64,000 nt of DNA from Oleiphilus messinensis (GCF_002162375.1 NZ_CP021425.1:4357001-4421000), one strand, 5' to 3'. Positions 1 to 9,409 are shown, counted from the first letter of the stretch. The notes: a model not told the origin generated them from the letters alone. Numbers and translations: made by a program.

Positions 1-942
1 AGCCAAAACGTAATTGTTCTTTGTGGCTCTGCACATCAACCCAGAAGCACAAGAAACCCATGGATCTTCCAGGAAAGGCAATTCATGATCCGATCCTGCC
101 TTACCGAAACGGAGTCCGGCCGGGTTCATATTGCGCCATTAATGGACTGCCAATATAACGATGAGGCATGGGTTAGAAATGTGCAAAAAACAGTTCAAGG
201 TTTGGTCACAGCCCATTTTAATCAGCCCCACCGCCCAGCCAGAGTCGGGTTAATTGGACATCAAAAAGATCACAGCTCCTACTACCTGAAACTATTTCCA
301 CAATGGGGCTCGGTGTCAGTTATCAATCAGAACGGCATCAATGCCACAGACATCCGAAATACATTGCTCCGTGAAGACCCTCCGGGGGGCTACCCTGATT
401 TACCGAAAGGCATTGCATCATACCTCGCAGAATTTCGGGATAATGAAGACTTCAAGAACTTGCAAAAAGAGCATAGTTTTATCGAAACCTACAAAAGCGG
501 CTGGAAAGAAGCCCCCTACCCGCCCACATTTGTTACGGTTGACGCCTTAGTCATACAGAGCGGGCATATCCTGCTGGTAGAACGAAAAGCCCGCCCCGGG
601 CGTGGCCTGATGGCACTTCCGGGAGGCTTTATTGATGGACATGAAACCTTGGAGAATGCATGCCTGCGGGAGCTACGGGAAGAAACGCGATTAAAAGTGC
701 CTGAACCCGTCCTCAGAGGGTCGATCAAGGACAGAGCTGTATTTGATGACCCACACCGATCAGCCCGTGGCCGGACCATTACCCATGCATTCTATTTTGA
801 GCTGGAGCCCCGTGCGGAGCTCCCGAAAGTAAAGGGAGGTGATGATGCAGCCTCGGCATTCTGGCTACCTTTGGCCGACCTGGATCCCGGGAAACTATTT
901 GAAGATCACTACTTTATTATTCAAAAAATGACTGGCTTCTAA
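1..942 (+). CDS. nadM: Bifunctional nicotinamide-nucleotide adenylyltransferase / Nudix ADP-ribose pyrophosphatase, 5' end outside window
   Basis: The frame is open from base 1. Residues before the first in-window ATG (base 85) read VIVLCGSAHQPRSTRNPW, the N-terminal nucleotidyltransferase segment of NadM-type enzymes, so the true start lies upstream. Counting from the Met at 85, residues 1-135 complete the adenylyltransferase domain, with GINATDIR near 84-91 in the place of the usual ISGTxIR motif. Residues 145-285 are a Nudix hydrolase with the box G181-x5-E-x7-RELREE (ending E200). The expected Gly two residues after the EE pair is Arg-Leu here. Known family role: NMN + ATP to NAD, with the Nudix half hydrolysing ADP-ribose-like nucleotides. 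The following nadV gene supports a two-step nicotinamide salvage route. A start at base 85 would remove part of the active site. Confidence 0.9.
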   Translation, partial: SQNVIVLCGSAHQPRSTRNPWIFQERQFMIRSCLTETESGRVHIAPLMDCQYNDEAWVRNVQKTVQGLVTAHFNQPHRPARVGLIGHQKDHSSYYLKLFPQWGSVSVINQNGINATDIRNTLLREDPPGGYPDLPKGIASYLAEFRDNEDFKNLQKEHSFIETYKSGWKEAPYPPTFVTVDALVIQSGHILLVERKARPGRGLMALPGGFIDGHETLENACLRELREETRLKVPEPVLRGSIKDRAVFDDPHRSARGRTITHAFYFELEPRAELPKVKGGDDAASAFWLPLADLDPGKLFEDHYFIIQKMTGF

Positions 943-1029
943 GCCTGGATGACTTGGTAACGACCAAGCGTATGTGTGCCTAAGGGAAAGACCCTGCGGT
1001 GAAAACCTGAAATTTGGAGGAGCTCCAAA

Positions 1030-2439
1030 ATGAAAACCAATATAATTTTAAACGTTGATTCCTATAAAACGTCCCACTACAAACAGTACCCAGACGAAAC
1101 CACTTACGTTTCAAGCTACATTGAATCTCGTGGTGGCGAATATGCTGAAACAGTCTTTTTCGGCTTACAGGCATTCATTAAAGATTATCTATGCACACCG
1201 GTTACCCGTGATGATATTGAGGAAGCCGCCAGTCTATTAAGCGCACATGGGGTGCCATTCAATCGGGATGGCTGGGAATACATCGTGTCTCAGCACCACG
1301 GCAAGCTCCCCATCGAGATCAGGTCGGTGGCAGAGGGCCTGGTCGTGCCAACCCACAACGTATTGTTGCAAATCTGCAATACAGATCCAAATTGTGCCTG
1401 GTTAACCAGCTATATGGAAACCGCGTTACTGAGAGCGATTTGGTACCCAACGACCGTTGCAACTGTATCACGAGAATGCAAGAAAGTTATTCAACAGTAT
1501 CTTCAAACCACAGCAGACGACTTAAGCGGTCTGCCATTCAAGTTGCACGACTTTGGCGCTCGGGGGGCGAGCTCTGAAGAAACGGCAGCATTGGGCGGTG
1601 CTGCTCATTTGGTCAACTTTCAGGGCACCGATACACTCAGCGGCATATTGGCAGCAAAACGCTTTTACGGTGAAGCCATGGCAGGCTTTTCGATTCCGGC
1701 CGCCGAACACAGCACGATTACTTGTTGGGGGCGAGCACGGGAACGGGACGCCTATGAAAATATGCTGAACCAATTTGCACAACCGGGTATGACTGTAGCG
1801 GTTGTAAGTGATTCGTACGATTTATGGCATGCGATAGATAATATCTGGGGCGATGAGTTACGCGACAAAGTTATACAAAGTGGCGGTACCTTGGTGATCC
1901 GGCCAGATAGTGGAGACCCGGTCGAAGTTGTCTGTAAAACCATCCAGAGATTGATGAATCGATTCGGCTACAGGGTAAACGGAAAAGGATATCGAGTCTT
2001 GCCTGATTTCATTCGTGTGATTCAGGGAGATGGTGTTTCGTTGACTATGATTGAGAAAATACTGTCTGCCCTGAAACATGCAAATATCAGCGCAGACAAC
2101 ATCGCTTTCGGAATGGGTGCAGAGTTATTGCAAAAAGTAAACAGAGATACCCTCAAATTCGCGATGAAAGCATCGGCCACTCGTGTCAAAGCCATTTGGC
2201 AGGATGTTTACAAAGATCCGGTGACCGACCCGGGCAAGCGATCCAAACGCGGCAGATTGGCCTTGATTCGGGATCCTGCTGGTACATACCAAACCATTCG
2301 CCTGGAAAACCTTGGAACTCGCACTGATTTACTGGAAACAGTATACAGAAACGGTGACTTGATGAAGACGATTTCGTTCGCCCAAATTCGAGCTAATGCA
2401 ACCACTGAAAACAGGCACGTTTTTGGCGATGCGGCTTGA
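1030..2439 (+). CDS. nadV: Nicotinamide phosphoribosyltransferase (NAMPT/NadV type)
   Basis: 469 residues, the normal length for the NAMPT family. The enzyme makes NMN from nicotinamide and PRPP in the cytoplasm. Family landmarks are clear: the N-terminal DSYKxSHYKQYP segment (residues 10-21), HDFGARG at 173-179, FQGTDT with Asp201 at the place of the aspartate that selects nicotinamide over nicotinate in human NAMPT, and PAAEHSTI with His227 as the counterpart of the autophosphorylated catalytic His. A strong Shine-Dalgarno (GGAGGAG, about 1016-1022) precedes the ATG. It lies 87 bp after nadM on the same strand, so the pair probably forms a salvage operon: NadV makes NMN and NadM converts it to NAD. 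A perfect hairpin follows the stop. Confidence 0.95.
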   Translation: MKTNIILNVDSYKTSHYKQYPDETTYVSSYIESRGGEYAETVFFGLQAFIKDYLCTPVTRDDIEEAASLLSAHGVPFNRDGWEYIVSQHHGKLPIEIRSVAEGLVVPTHNVLLQICNTDPNCAWLTSYMETALLRAIWYPTTVATVSRECKKVIQQYLQTTADDLSGLPFKLHDFGARGASSEETAALGGAAHLVNFQGTDTLSGILAAKRFYGEAMAGFSIPAAEHSTITCWGRARERDAYENMLNQFAQPGMTVAVVSDSYDLWHAIDNIWGDELRDKVIQSGGTLVIRPDSGDPVEVVCKTIQRLMNRFGYRVNGKGYRVLPDFIRVIQGDGVSLTMIEKILSALKHANISADNIAFGMGAELLQKVNRDTLKFAMKASATRVKAIWQDVYKDPVTDPGKRSKRGRLALIRDPAGTYQTIRLENLGTRTDLLETVYRNGDLMKTISFAQIRANATTENRHVFGDAA

Positions 2440-2449
2440 TGCTGACGAA

Positions 2450-2485
2450 AAAGATCCGGTACGGACAGAACCGAGCCGGATCTTT
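2450..2485. terminator. Probable bidirectional terminator between convergent genes
   Basis: A perfect 10-bp inverted repeat AAAGATCCGG / CCGGATCTTT encloses a 16-nt loop. The A and T tracts at the stem ends could serve both strands, and the hairpin sits exactly between nadV (+) and the membrane-protein gene on the minus strand. It is a reading of symmetry only; no long U-tract follows. Confidence 0.6.
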
Positions 2486-2494
2486 GACAATTCA

Positions 2495-2929
2495 TCAGAA
2501 AATCTTCGCAAGAAAAACAAGACCGATCAATGGCACATAAGGGAACATTACAGTAGGCCGCTTGGCACTGGCCATGTATTCTGCAATCAAATCCTGATTT
2601 CCACCTTTAGTAATAGACCATTTTCGATGCACCTGAAAAGCGACCTCAGCACCATAACTTTGGCCGTCAATACGTGCCTCCAGCTCCATAAGTCGGTTTT
2701 CCGTGCGCCCCTGGAAGGTTTTCCAAACAGCTTCCTGAAGCCACAGCACCAACACAATGAATATAACAGCAAGATAGCTAATCGAGCTGGTAAACCCCCA
2801 AAAGCAGAGCGTCACCGCAAGGAGTTTGATCCCAAGGGCATAGCGTTCATACTGTTCATATTGATTTTGCAAAATAACCCATTCACGCTGAAATCCATCC
2901 ACCGCCACCAAATTCTCTGTATCGCTCAT
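2495..2929 (-). CDS. Small inner-membrane protein of unknown function
   Basis: 144 residues; I do not recognise a family. After a charged N-terminal helix (residues 1-30) come two closely spaced hydrophobic segments at about 33-65 (ALGIKLLAVTLCFWG, then YLAVIFIVLVLWL). A soluble charged stretch (about 70-120) follows, with one more hydrophobic run near the C-terminus (VPLIGLVFLAKIF). A textbook ribosome binding site (AGGAGGAACAA) lies directly upstream of the ATG, which supports a real gene. It is convergent with nadV and alone on its strand. A 188-codon plus-strand frame over the same DNA looks like its shadow. Confidence 0.7.
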   Translation of the reverse strand: MSDTENLVAVDGFQREWVILQNQYEQYERYALGIKLLAVTLCFWGFTSSISYLAVIFIVLVLWLQEAVWKTFQGRTENRLMELEARIDGQSYGAEVAFQVHRKWSITKGGNQDLIAEYMASAKRPTVMFPYVPLIGLVFLAKIF

Positions 2930-3127
2930 TTGTTCCTCCTTACATTAACGTTACCGTTATGATTCAGTTTGGGTACAGTCCGCTCATCTTATCTTGCTCA
3001 AGAGCGTCTAAATATTTCAGGAAAATCTAATTTCAATTTAATGTCAAAAAAATTGAGGGGATCAGTATTTCAATATCGCACTAATACATACAACACTTAA
3101 ATTGGACTAATTGGAGCCCAACCGATC

Positions 3128-3295
3128 ATGGAAACTAGCAGCGCAAGCCTCAAGTGCACAACTCAGACTCGCAAACGCCGCCTCAATGACCTCGGGTCCA
3201 ACCAGCTCATTAATGCCCTTCGCGACTCACTCGCAAACCAACGCTTCAAGCAAGTGGCGGAAAACTCGGACTACGAAGACTGGCTCCTGTTCTAG
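3128..3295 (+). CDS. Small hypothetical protein, 55 residues
   Basis: Open reading frame ATG(3128)-TAG(3295). The product begins METSSASLKC, has a basic patch TRKRRLNDLG, and ends in an acidic tail DYEDWLLF. A GGAG sequence (3113-3116) lies 11 nt before the ATG. The amphipathic stretch NQLINALRDSLANQRFKQVAE looks protein-like, and the composition is more natural than that of the overlapping 71-codon frame starting at 3111, which is rich in Ser/Thr/Ala and is probably spurious. No family recognised. Possibly a small regulatory or accessory protein. Confidence 0.45.
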   Translation: METSSASLKCTTQTRKRRLNDLGSNQLINALRDSLANQRFKQVAENSDYEDWLLF

Positions 3296-3340
3296 CCACC
3301 GATACGCTGTCGGGTTTAATGCGTAATTGTCATCGAAACT

Positions 3341-3400
3341 AGACGGCTTTCGAATTCAAATGTCGCCAATCGACACCATAGATCAAATTAAAAGCCGTCT
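3341..3400. repeat. Perfect 10-bp inverted repeat with a 40-nt loop
   Basis: AGACGGCTTT at 3341-3350 is the exact reverse complement of AAAGCCGTCT at 3391-3400. It lies in the gap between two small genes. It could be a long-loop terminator of the 55-residue gene or the stem of a small structured RNA; nothing else supports either reading. Confidence 0.35.
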
Positions 3401-3534
3401 TAAGCCCCAAGATTAATTGTGACGACTTCAGCACGTAAAAGATTGTAAATATTAACTTATAGTAACGGCGTAATCGCCATCAATCTAGTATTATAACCCT
3501 GTGTTCAAGACGATGTTCAGAAAGGAACAACCAC

Positions 3535-3720
3535 ATGAGACGTCAAGACTGGTTTGAACTGGGGCGTAACGTGAGCTGGTACCTCCCCAGCAATATACGT
3601 AACCAACCGACGCAAGAGCAACTTAAAGAAGCCGCTTGGAAAATGGGGCTAACCGTTGCCGAGACCAGGGAAGCCTATTCCATTTTTGTTGAAGATAGCA
3701 GGAAAGCATATCATCAATAA
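3535..3720 (+). CDS. Small hypothetical protein, 61 residues
   Basis: The ATG follows AAAGGAAC with a 7-8 nt spacing. The product starts MRRQDWFELG and is rich in Trp, Arg and Gln; the C-terminal half (QEQLKEAAWKMGLTVAETRE) reads like a small helical domain, possibly helix-turn-helix-like. I do not recognise a family. No signal peptide or membrane segment. A hairpin follows within 15 bp of the stop, which fits a monocistronic small gene. Confidence 0.6.
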   Translation: MRRQDWFELGRNVSWYLPSNIRNQPTQEQLKEAAWKMGLTVAETREAYSIFVEDSRKAYHQ

Positions 3721-3732
3721 AACTCGACCTGA

Positions 3733-3756
3733 AACGCGCCGGTAACATGGCGCGTT
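3733..3756. terminator. Hairpin between convergent genes
   Basis: Perfect 8-bp stem AACGCGCC / GGCGCGTT with loop GGTAACAT, just after the stop of the 61-residue gene and before the convergent histidine kinase. There is no U-tract, so terminator function is likely from position only. Confidence 0.45.
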
Positions 3757-3822
3757 ACGCCAACACCAATGAATCCATTCGTGGGTTTCAACTGTGAGCA
3801 TCAATCGTAAGCTTTAACGAGC

Positions 3823-5820
3823 TCATGAGCTTTTCATTAAATTAAAATGCTCCAGAATCTTACGCAGCGTATCGCGACTGACTGGCTTTGAAATATGGTC
3901 ATCCATTCCAGCTTCAGTACATTTTCGCTTGTCACGATCCATGACGTTCGCGGTTAACGCCACAATAGGAGTGCGCTGTCCCAAGTCTGCTTCCAGCTCC
4001 CGGATGAGACGTGTGGCTTCGTAGCCATCCATTCCCGGCATTTGGCAATCCATTAAAATCAAGTCATATTCTTTCTCTCGCCAAGCATCCACTGCAGCCT
4101 GCCCATGATCAGCGATATCCACCTTACACCCCAGTTTTTCCAACATCCGTGCTGCAACTTTCTGGTTTATGGCATTGTCTTCCACTAACAATACCGGATG
4201 CTGTTGACTCACTTGATTGGAGCGACTCTCAACCACAGACTTATTCAGCGAATAGCGAGATACCAATGATTTTTGGCTGTGATAAGGACGCTGCAATACT
4301 TTTTTCAAAACACCGTCTACGACCGACTCGCTCAACGGATGGGACAAATAAATATCAAACCCGGCTTCCTGGCATTGATTGTAATCTCCGCGCTCCCCAA
4401 TTGCAGGAATATAGGCCGTATAAATACCGGACTTGGCAGGATCAGACTCAAAAAATGTATTGAACAGCGCTCCAGTCTGCAACTCGCCAAAGGCCACAAT
4501 ATCGTAAAAACGACTGCCTTCATCTCCCTTTAATACGACTTGGCCGGCCTCGGTAAGCCCATTGAGTTGCGATATTTCACACTGATAGACTTCAGCACCA
4601 CGCGCAGTGAGAATCGCTGTCAGTATTTCAGTCGCTATCGACTGAACGCCGATGATCAGAACCCGCTTTCCGGTGAGAAACGATTCAGCCATCTCGCCAT
4701 CATCGATCGGTAAAGTCAGTTCCAAAGAAAAAGAGGATCCCATCCCGGCCTGACTTTCAGCCGAAACCGTGCCTCCCATGAGCTCCGCAAGCTTCTTGCA
4801 AATACTCAGGCCCAGTCCGGTTCCACCATATTCTCGTGATGTTGACCTGTCTGCCTGGGAATACTCATCAAATACCGACTCAAGTTTATTCTGCTCAATC
4901 CCTATACCCGTATCGGTAACAGTGAAAACCAGTTCGACAACGGTTTCGGTCACAGCTCGACAACCCAGCTTCAGGATTACGTACCCCTGCTGGGTGAACT
5001 TGGTAGCATTCGTGAGCAGATTCATCAGGATCTGCCGAATTCGAACAGGGTCACCAATGACATTGGCAGGCACACTGGAATCAATATGCAAATAGAGCGG
5101 CAGATTCTTATCACGCGCCTTCAGAGACAATAACTCTGCCACCTCAGCCAGCGTGTCCCGGACATTAAAGGCAATGGGGTCAATCTCCAGCTTCCCGGCT
5201 TCAATCTTGGAGATATCAAGAATATCATTAACAATCTCCAGCAGAGCATCAGCCGAAGCCTGAATGGCATTGGCGTACTCTCGCTGCTCACCCGTCAAGT
5301 CGGTATCCAGCAACAAAGAAGCCATTCCCACAACGCCGTTCATGGGCGTGCGTATTTCATGGGACATATTGGCAAGAAAAAGACTTTTGGCCAGATTAGC
5401 CTGCTGAATGCGTTTGTGTTCACGCCGGATCTGGGCTTCACCCAATTCACGTTCTACAGCAGGTGCAAGCCGGGCCATATTATCTTTCATAACATAGTCA
5501 TTTGCGCCGGCCTTCATGGCAGCAACAGCGGTGTCTTCCCCAATCGCGCCGGAAACAATAATCGCGGGTAAGTCTGGATCGAATTCACGTAACAACTTGA
5601 CAGCAGATATGGCATCAAAGTCCGGCATATTATGATCTGTAATCACAATATCCCAATCTTCATCCTGTAAAGCCTCGGCCATAGTTTGTGCATTATAAGC
5701 ACGGACATGGGTTGCATTGTAGCCCCCCTTGCGGAGCTGACGCAGGGTGAAAAATGCATCATTTTCGGAGTCGTCGATTAACAACACCCGGAGATCTTTG
5801 AGTGGTTCAGAATTGCTCAT
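3823..5820 (-). CDS. Cytoplasmic hybrid sensor histidine kinase (REC-HisKA-HATPase-degenerate REC-REC)
   Basis: 665 residues without membrane segments. Domain order: an N-terminal receiver (about 8-130) with the phospho-acceptor Asp62 in TDHNMP; a short coiled linker; HisKA with His154 in MSHEIRTPMNG; HATPase_c (about 260-380) with DTGIGI and GGTGLGLSI; a Rossmann-like stretch (about 395-510, GKRVLIIG) that resembles a receiver but shows no phospho-acceptor motif; and a C-terminal receiver with Asp591 in LILMDCQMPGMDG and the conserved Lys in HISKP. Known role of the family: phosphorelay. The N-terminal receiver in place of a sensor suggests it takes phosphate or output from another kinase. 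No partner gene is adjacent. Confidence 0.9.
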   Translation of the reverse strand: MSNSEPLKDLRVLLIDDSENDAFFTLRQLRKGGYNATHVRAYNAQTMAEALQDEDWDIVITDHNMPDFDAISAVKLLREFDPDLPAIIVSGAIGEDTAVAAMKAGANDYVMKDNMARLAPAVERELGEAQIRREHKRIQQANLAKSLFLANMSHEIRTPMNGVVGMASLLLDTDLTGEQREYANAIQASADALLEIVNDILDISKIEAGKLEIDPIAFNVRDTLAEVAELLSLKARDKNLPLYLHIDSSVPANVIGDPVRIRQILMNLLTNATKFTQQGYVILKLGCRAVTETVVELVFTVTDTGIGIEQNKLESVFDEYSQADRSTSREYGGTGLGLSICKKLAELMGGTVSAESQAGMGSSFSLELTLPIDDGEMAESFLTGKRVLIIGVQSIATEILTAILTARGAEVYQCEISQLNGLTEAGQVVLKGDEGSRFYDIVAFGELQTGALFNTFFESDPAKSGIYTAYIPAIGERGDYNQCQEAGFDIYLSHPLSESVVDGVLKKVLQRPYHSQKSLVSRYSLNKSVVESRSNQVSQQHPVLLVEDNAINQKVAARMLEKLGCKVDIADHGQAAVDAWREKEYDLILMDCQMPGMDGYEATRLIRELEADLGQRTPIVALTANVMDRDKRKCTEAGMDDHISKPVSRDTLRKILEHFNLMKSS

Positions 5821-6713
5821 AGTAGGCTAAAAATTTTATTATTGTTGCGGTTCTCATCGAGGAGAAGATGGCGCGCGAAACTTTCCGCAGAGCAGAGAGC
5901 CTTCGCAAGTGCCCACAGACTCGTTTCATAAGCATTCGGAAATACCGTACGCCAACCCATCCTGAAATTCGACAACGCCTTTTTCATCTGAACAAATGAG
6001 ATGCGAACACAGCAGCTGATAAAAGCTGATCACATGGACCACTTTAGTAACAAACCTCTGAAACCAGTGATCTAACTAAAAGTGAGCATTAAAACTCAAT
6101 ACGAGCAATAAAACTGCAATTTAGCGTAAATCCCGAAAATCAGAGCGCAATTGCTGACCGGTCGACCTCCCTGTGGCAGAGCATTTGACGAAAGTATAGC
6201 GCACATTCTAACAGCTGCACCTAATCTGTAACATTAAATAATTACGATAGTAATGTTCATAAATTGATAATCTACCAATTAAGAAACATCATTTCTGAAA
6301 CAAAACCTGTAAGCGGCCAGCATAATCAAGAAGCACAATTCAGCCGCATAAAGCATTCTGACTCGAACGTCAAAATATTGCACAGGTATGTCATTTTTAT
6401 ATTGGTACGATGGTGCAATTTTTATTCGAAGGCGTTATTATCCTCTGATCTCAGGCCAAGAAGGCGGTTTCAGAAGCGGCAAAACCGATAAAATTGCGAT
6501 CAATCCGGTTTCGTTTTAATAGAAATAGTGTGAACCACCTAACTTTTTTAGTTAAAACATAACCAATGTATACGACTCAATTTCCAAGACTCGCAATATT
6601 CGTTGTGAAAATAAAAAGACTCAGAAAAACGATTGAAGCGTCCGAACAACCCCGTTCAGATTTTCAAATGGATCTGAAAACTTTTAACTCGTAACTAGAA
6701 TTTTGGTGTATCT
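5821..6713. other. 893-bp stretch without a convincing gene
   Basis: AT-rich sequence between the divergently oriented hybrid kinase and a DUF6316-like gene. The one longer frame (6264-6491) starts with TTG, has no ribosome binding site and a composition unlike a protein, so I do not call it. The region presumably holds the promoters of both flanking genes. A short palindrome at 6655-6678 is listed separately. Confidence 0.5.
6655..6678. repeat. Inverted repeat upstream of the DUF6316-like gene
   Basis: TTCAGAT / ATCTGAA, a 7-bp perfect inverted repeat with a 10-nt loop, ends 35 bp before the ATG at 6714. It could be an operator or a 5'-leader hairpin; I recognise no regulator that fits. Confidence 0.25.
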
Positions 6714-6914
6714 ATGCAAGCACAGCGATGGGAAGACACAGGGAAACGTTTCCACCCCAAAACAGACCGTTTCGTCTATTCAGATCAGAAATGGTATTTC
6801 ATAACGCGAGAAGACGGGTGTATGGGCCCCTATGAATCAAAAGAAGCCGCCGAAGACGGTTTATGCTCTTTTCTCATGGAATTACTCGAAAAAAACAAAA
6901 TTTGTCCCATATAA
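6714..6914 (+). CDS. DUF6316-like small protein
   Basis: 66 residues. The core DRFVYSDQKWYFITREDG followed by GPYESKEAAEDGL has the layout I associate with DUF6316 proteins of marine gammaproteobacteria: an aromatic WYF-T-RE strand, a GP-(F/Y)-x-(S/T) turn and an Ala/Glu helix. Function is unknown; the fold may be a small antiparallel sheet plus helix. No signal peptide. The assignment rests on pattern memory. Confidence 0.65.
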   Translation: MQAQRWEDTGKRFHPKTDRFVYSDQKWYFITREDGCMGPYESKEAAEDGLCSFLMELLEKNKICPI

Positions 6915-6972
6915 AATCCGCTCACCGCTCGCATTAAAATAGCTAGCCAGCGTAAGCGTGGTTACAGACAAA

Positions 6973-7007
6973 CATGCCCGATATCGATCACTATCGTTTC
7001 GGGCATG
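6973..7007. terminator. Hairpin downstream of the DUF6316-like gene
   Basis: CATGCCCGA (6973-6981) pairs perfectly with TCGGGCATG (6999-7007), and a second short pairing CGAT/ATCG lies inside the loop. No U-tract follows. It is probably a terminator or mRNA-end structure separating this gene from asnS. Confidence 0.4.
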
Positions 7008-7197
7008 GTTGCTACGTTATGCCAATAAAATCACATCAATTCATGCGTAATCCCATTCTGCATACGGGCATTGCAATTTACCTCAGAATCACTACCCTCT
7101 CATAAGTAAGACGGGACGATTGTTGTATTGGTTAATTTCCTGCCAAACCACCCAGCGTTCCATGCCCTTTTTCGTACACCTGAATTAAGATCAGCAC

Positions 7198-8595
7198 ATG
7201 AGCACGCATCTAATCACTGAACTGTTCCAAAACAAAGCAACTCCAGGATCCATCGTCACAGTAAAAGGCTGGGTCAGATCACGCCGGGATTCCAAAGCCG
7301 GGATCTCGTTCCTACATATTCACGATGGCAGCTGTTTTGATTCAATTCAGGCAGTGTTACCCAATACGCTAGCAAACTATGAAGAAGAACTCTTGAAGCT
7401 GTCCGCAGGCTGTTCCGTTATTGTGACAGGGGAACTGGTTGAGTCGCCTGGAAAAGGGCAAAGTTTCGAAATTCAAGGGCAATCCGTTGAGGTGATCGGC
7501 TGGGTTGATGACCCGGAAACCTATCCAATCGCGAAAAAACGACACACTTTTGAGTATTTGCGTACTGTGGCTCATTTGCGTCCACGGACTAATGCGTTTG
7601 GTGCCGTCACCCGCGTCCGCACGGCGCTTGCCAATGCAATACACCGCTATTTTCATGAACGGCATTTTCACTGGATCAATACCCCGATTCTGACCGCAAG
7701 TGATTGCGAGGGGGCCGGTGAGCTGTTCCGCGTCAGTACACTGGACATGGTTAACCTGCCCAAGAACGAAACCGGCGCTATCGACTTTGCTGAGGATTTC
7801 TTCGGACAGGAAACGTTTCTTACCGTTTCCGGTCAGCTGAATGTGGAATCATATTGCCTGGCCATGTCACGAGTGTATACTTTCGGCCCGACATTCCGGG
7901 CAGAAAACTCCAATACCAGTCGCCACCTTGCTGAATTCTGGATGGTCGAACCGGAAATTGCATTTGCCAATCTGCATGACAATGCAGACCTGGCCGAAGA
8001 TTTTTTAAAATACCTGTTCAAGGCGGTACTCAACGAACGTATTGATGATATGACGTTCTTTACCGACAGAATCAATCCTGATGCGATCTCCCGAATGCAG
8101 CACGTTGTTGATAAACCTTTCGAGCGTCTGGATTACACAAAAGCAATCGAGATTCTGCAAGCCTGTCCACAAAAATTTGAATATCCAGTTGAGTGGGGCA
8201 TCGACCTGCAGTCTGAACATGAGCGCTATCTCGCTGAGAAGCATGTCGGCGCACCTGTCATCATTATGAATTACCCAAAAGAAATCAAAGCATTCTATAT
8301 GCGCCTGAACGATGACAACAAAACCGTGGCCGCAATGGATGTACTGGCCCCCGGTATTGGCGAAATTATCGGCGGCAGTCAGCGTGAGGAACGGCTGGGC
8401 GTTCTGGATGCGCGTATGGGGGACATGGACCACAAAGAAGCGCTTTGGTGGTACCGTGATTTAAGACGTTACGGCACCGTGCCCCATGCTGGTTTCGGTC
8501 TCGGCTTTGAGCGCCTTCTGAACTACATAACCGGGATGGAAAACATTCGGGATGCGATACCATTTCCACGCACTCCCAAGTCGGCCCATTTCTAA
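7198..8595 (+). CDS. asnS: Asparaginyl-tRNA synthetase
   Basis: 465 residues, full length for bacterial AsnRS. It charges tRNA-Asn with asparagine. The N-terminal OB-fold anticodon-binding domain covers about residues 16-100 ([13 protein letters not shown]). The class II catalytic core follows: an N/D-type [10 protein letters not shown] segment, motif 2 [21 protein letters not shown] (FRAEN..TSRHL is diagnostic for AsnRS), and motif 3 [10 protein letters not shown] near the C-terminus, closing with PFPRTP. The ATG is preceded only by a weak purine stretch. It stands alone, 66 bp upstream of an esterase gene on the same strand. Confidence 0.97.
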   Translation: MSTHLITELFQNKATPGSIVTVKGWVRSRRDSKAGISFLHIHDGSCFDSIQAVLPNTLANYEEELLKLSAGCSVIVTGELVESPGKGQSFEIQGQSVEVIGWVDDPETYPIAKKRHTFEYLRTVAHLRPRTNAFGAVTRVRTALANAIHRYFHERHFHWINTPILTASDCEGAGELFRVSTLDMVNLPKNETGAIDFAEDFFGQETFLTVSGQLNVESYCLAMSRVYTFGPTFRAENSNTSRHLAEFWMVEPEIAFANLHDNADLAEDFLKYLFKAVLNERIDDMTFFTDRINPDAISRMQHVVDKPFERLDYTKAIEILQACPQKFEYPVEWGIDLQSEHERYLAEKHVGAPVIIMNYPKEIKAFYMRLNDDNKTVAAMDVLAPGIGEIIGGSQREERLGVLDARMGDMDHKEALWWYRDLRRYGTVPHAGFGLGFERLLNYITGMENIRDAIPFPRTPKSAHF

Positions 8596-8661
8596 TGAGC
8601 AGAATTCGCGTAAACTGTTCCTATCCAAGTCGAGCCTATTATTAACCTATCAGGAATCACC

Positions 8662-9321
8662 ATGGACTTATTACCTCATATTGAAGTCGAACCCGCCCAA
8701 GAAGCAACTGCCAGTGTGATCTGGCTTCACGGGCTCGGAGCTGATGGGCACGATTTCGAGCCTATCGTTCCCGAACTCGGGTTATCAGAGAATCACGGTG
8801 TACGGTTTATCTTCCCACACGCGCCCGCAATCCCGGTCACAATCAATGGTGGCTACGTCATGCCAGCCTGGTATGACATTTTGGAAATGAATATCCAACG
8901 CCGCGTAGATGAATCACAGTTAAGAATTTCCGCACAATCCATCAGAGCCTTTATCGAGCGGGAGTTGAACCGGGGGATTCCATCGGAACGAATCATTCTC
9001 GCAGGATTTTCACAAGGGGGCGCAGTTGCCTACGAAACTGCACTGACCTACCCTAAACCTCTCGCCGGCTTGCTGGCACTCTCTACTTACTTTGCTACGG
9101 CAGATTCCATTACGCTATCGGATGCCAACAAGGCCCTGCCCATCAGCATTATGCATGGTACATTAGACCCGATTGTTCCTGAAATGCTGGGACAACAGGC
9201 CTACCAGGTGCTCACTGAAAAGGGCTATGCAGCAACCTATAAAACCTATCCGATGGAGCATAATGTTTGCCCCCCTCAGATTAAAGATATTGGTCACTGG
9301 ATTACAACTTTGCTGGAATAG
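8662..9321 (+). CDS. Carboxylesterase / acyl-protein-thioesterase-like alpha/beta hydrolase
   Basis: 219 residues, the length of the EstB/APT group. Cytoplasmic serine hydrolase acting on short-chain esters or lysophospholipids. Catalytic triad by motif: Ser117 in GFSQGG, Asp169 in GTLDPIVP, His200 in MEHNV. The WLHGLGADGHDF stretch at 21-32 forms the oxyanion region. AGGAATCACC precedes the ATG. It follows asnS by 66 bp with no hairpin between, so read-through is possible, and it ends in two tandem stem-loops. Confidence 0.9.
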   Translation: MDLLPHIEVEPAQEATASVIWLHGLGADGHDFEPIVPELGLSENHGVRFIFPHAPAIPVTINGGYVMPAWYDILEMNIQRRVDESQLRISAQSIRAFIERELNRGIPSERIILAGFSQGGAVAYETALTYPKPLAGLLALSTYFATADSITLSDANKALPISIMHGTLDPIVPEMLGQQAYQVLTEKGYAATYKTYPMEHNVCPPQIKDIGHWITTLLE

Positions 9322-9358
9322 CCCTTCGGGCTTTAGCGACCCGGCGCTTGTGCCGGGT
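9320..9358 (+). terminator. Tandem stem-loops after the esterase gene
   Basis: The first hairpin AGCCC-TTC-GGGCT (9320-9332) overlaps the stop codon. The second, ACCCGGC-GCTTGT-GCCGGGT (9339-9358), is a 7-bp GC-rich stem followed by TCGTTTGT. Together they form a plausible rho-independent terminator. Confidence 0.7.
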
Positions 9359-9409
9359 TCGTTTGTCCCGCGATTGCGCCCCCCAAGTTCTGGCAATGTC
9401 TAGCTACGA

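Noticed and set aside
943-1029. Possible NAD-related riboswitch before nadV
   Set aside because: No recognisable NAD riboswitch pairing could be found; the gap between two co-directional genes is too short for a confident call.
2396-2962. 188-codon plus-strand frame overlapping nadV end
   Set aside because: Antisense shadow of the membrane-protein gene at 2495-2929, which has a strong ribosome binding site and membrane helices.
3111-3326. 71-codon frame
   Set aside because: Overlaps the better 55-codon ORF; low-complexity Ser/Thr/Ala composition.
6264-6491. 75-codon plus-strand frame
   Set aside because: TTG start, no ribosome binding site, composition not protein-like.
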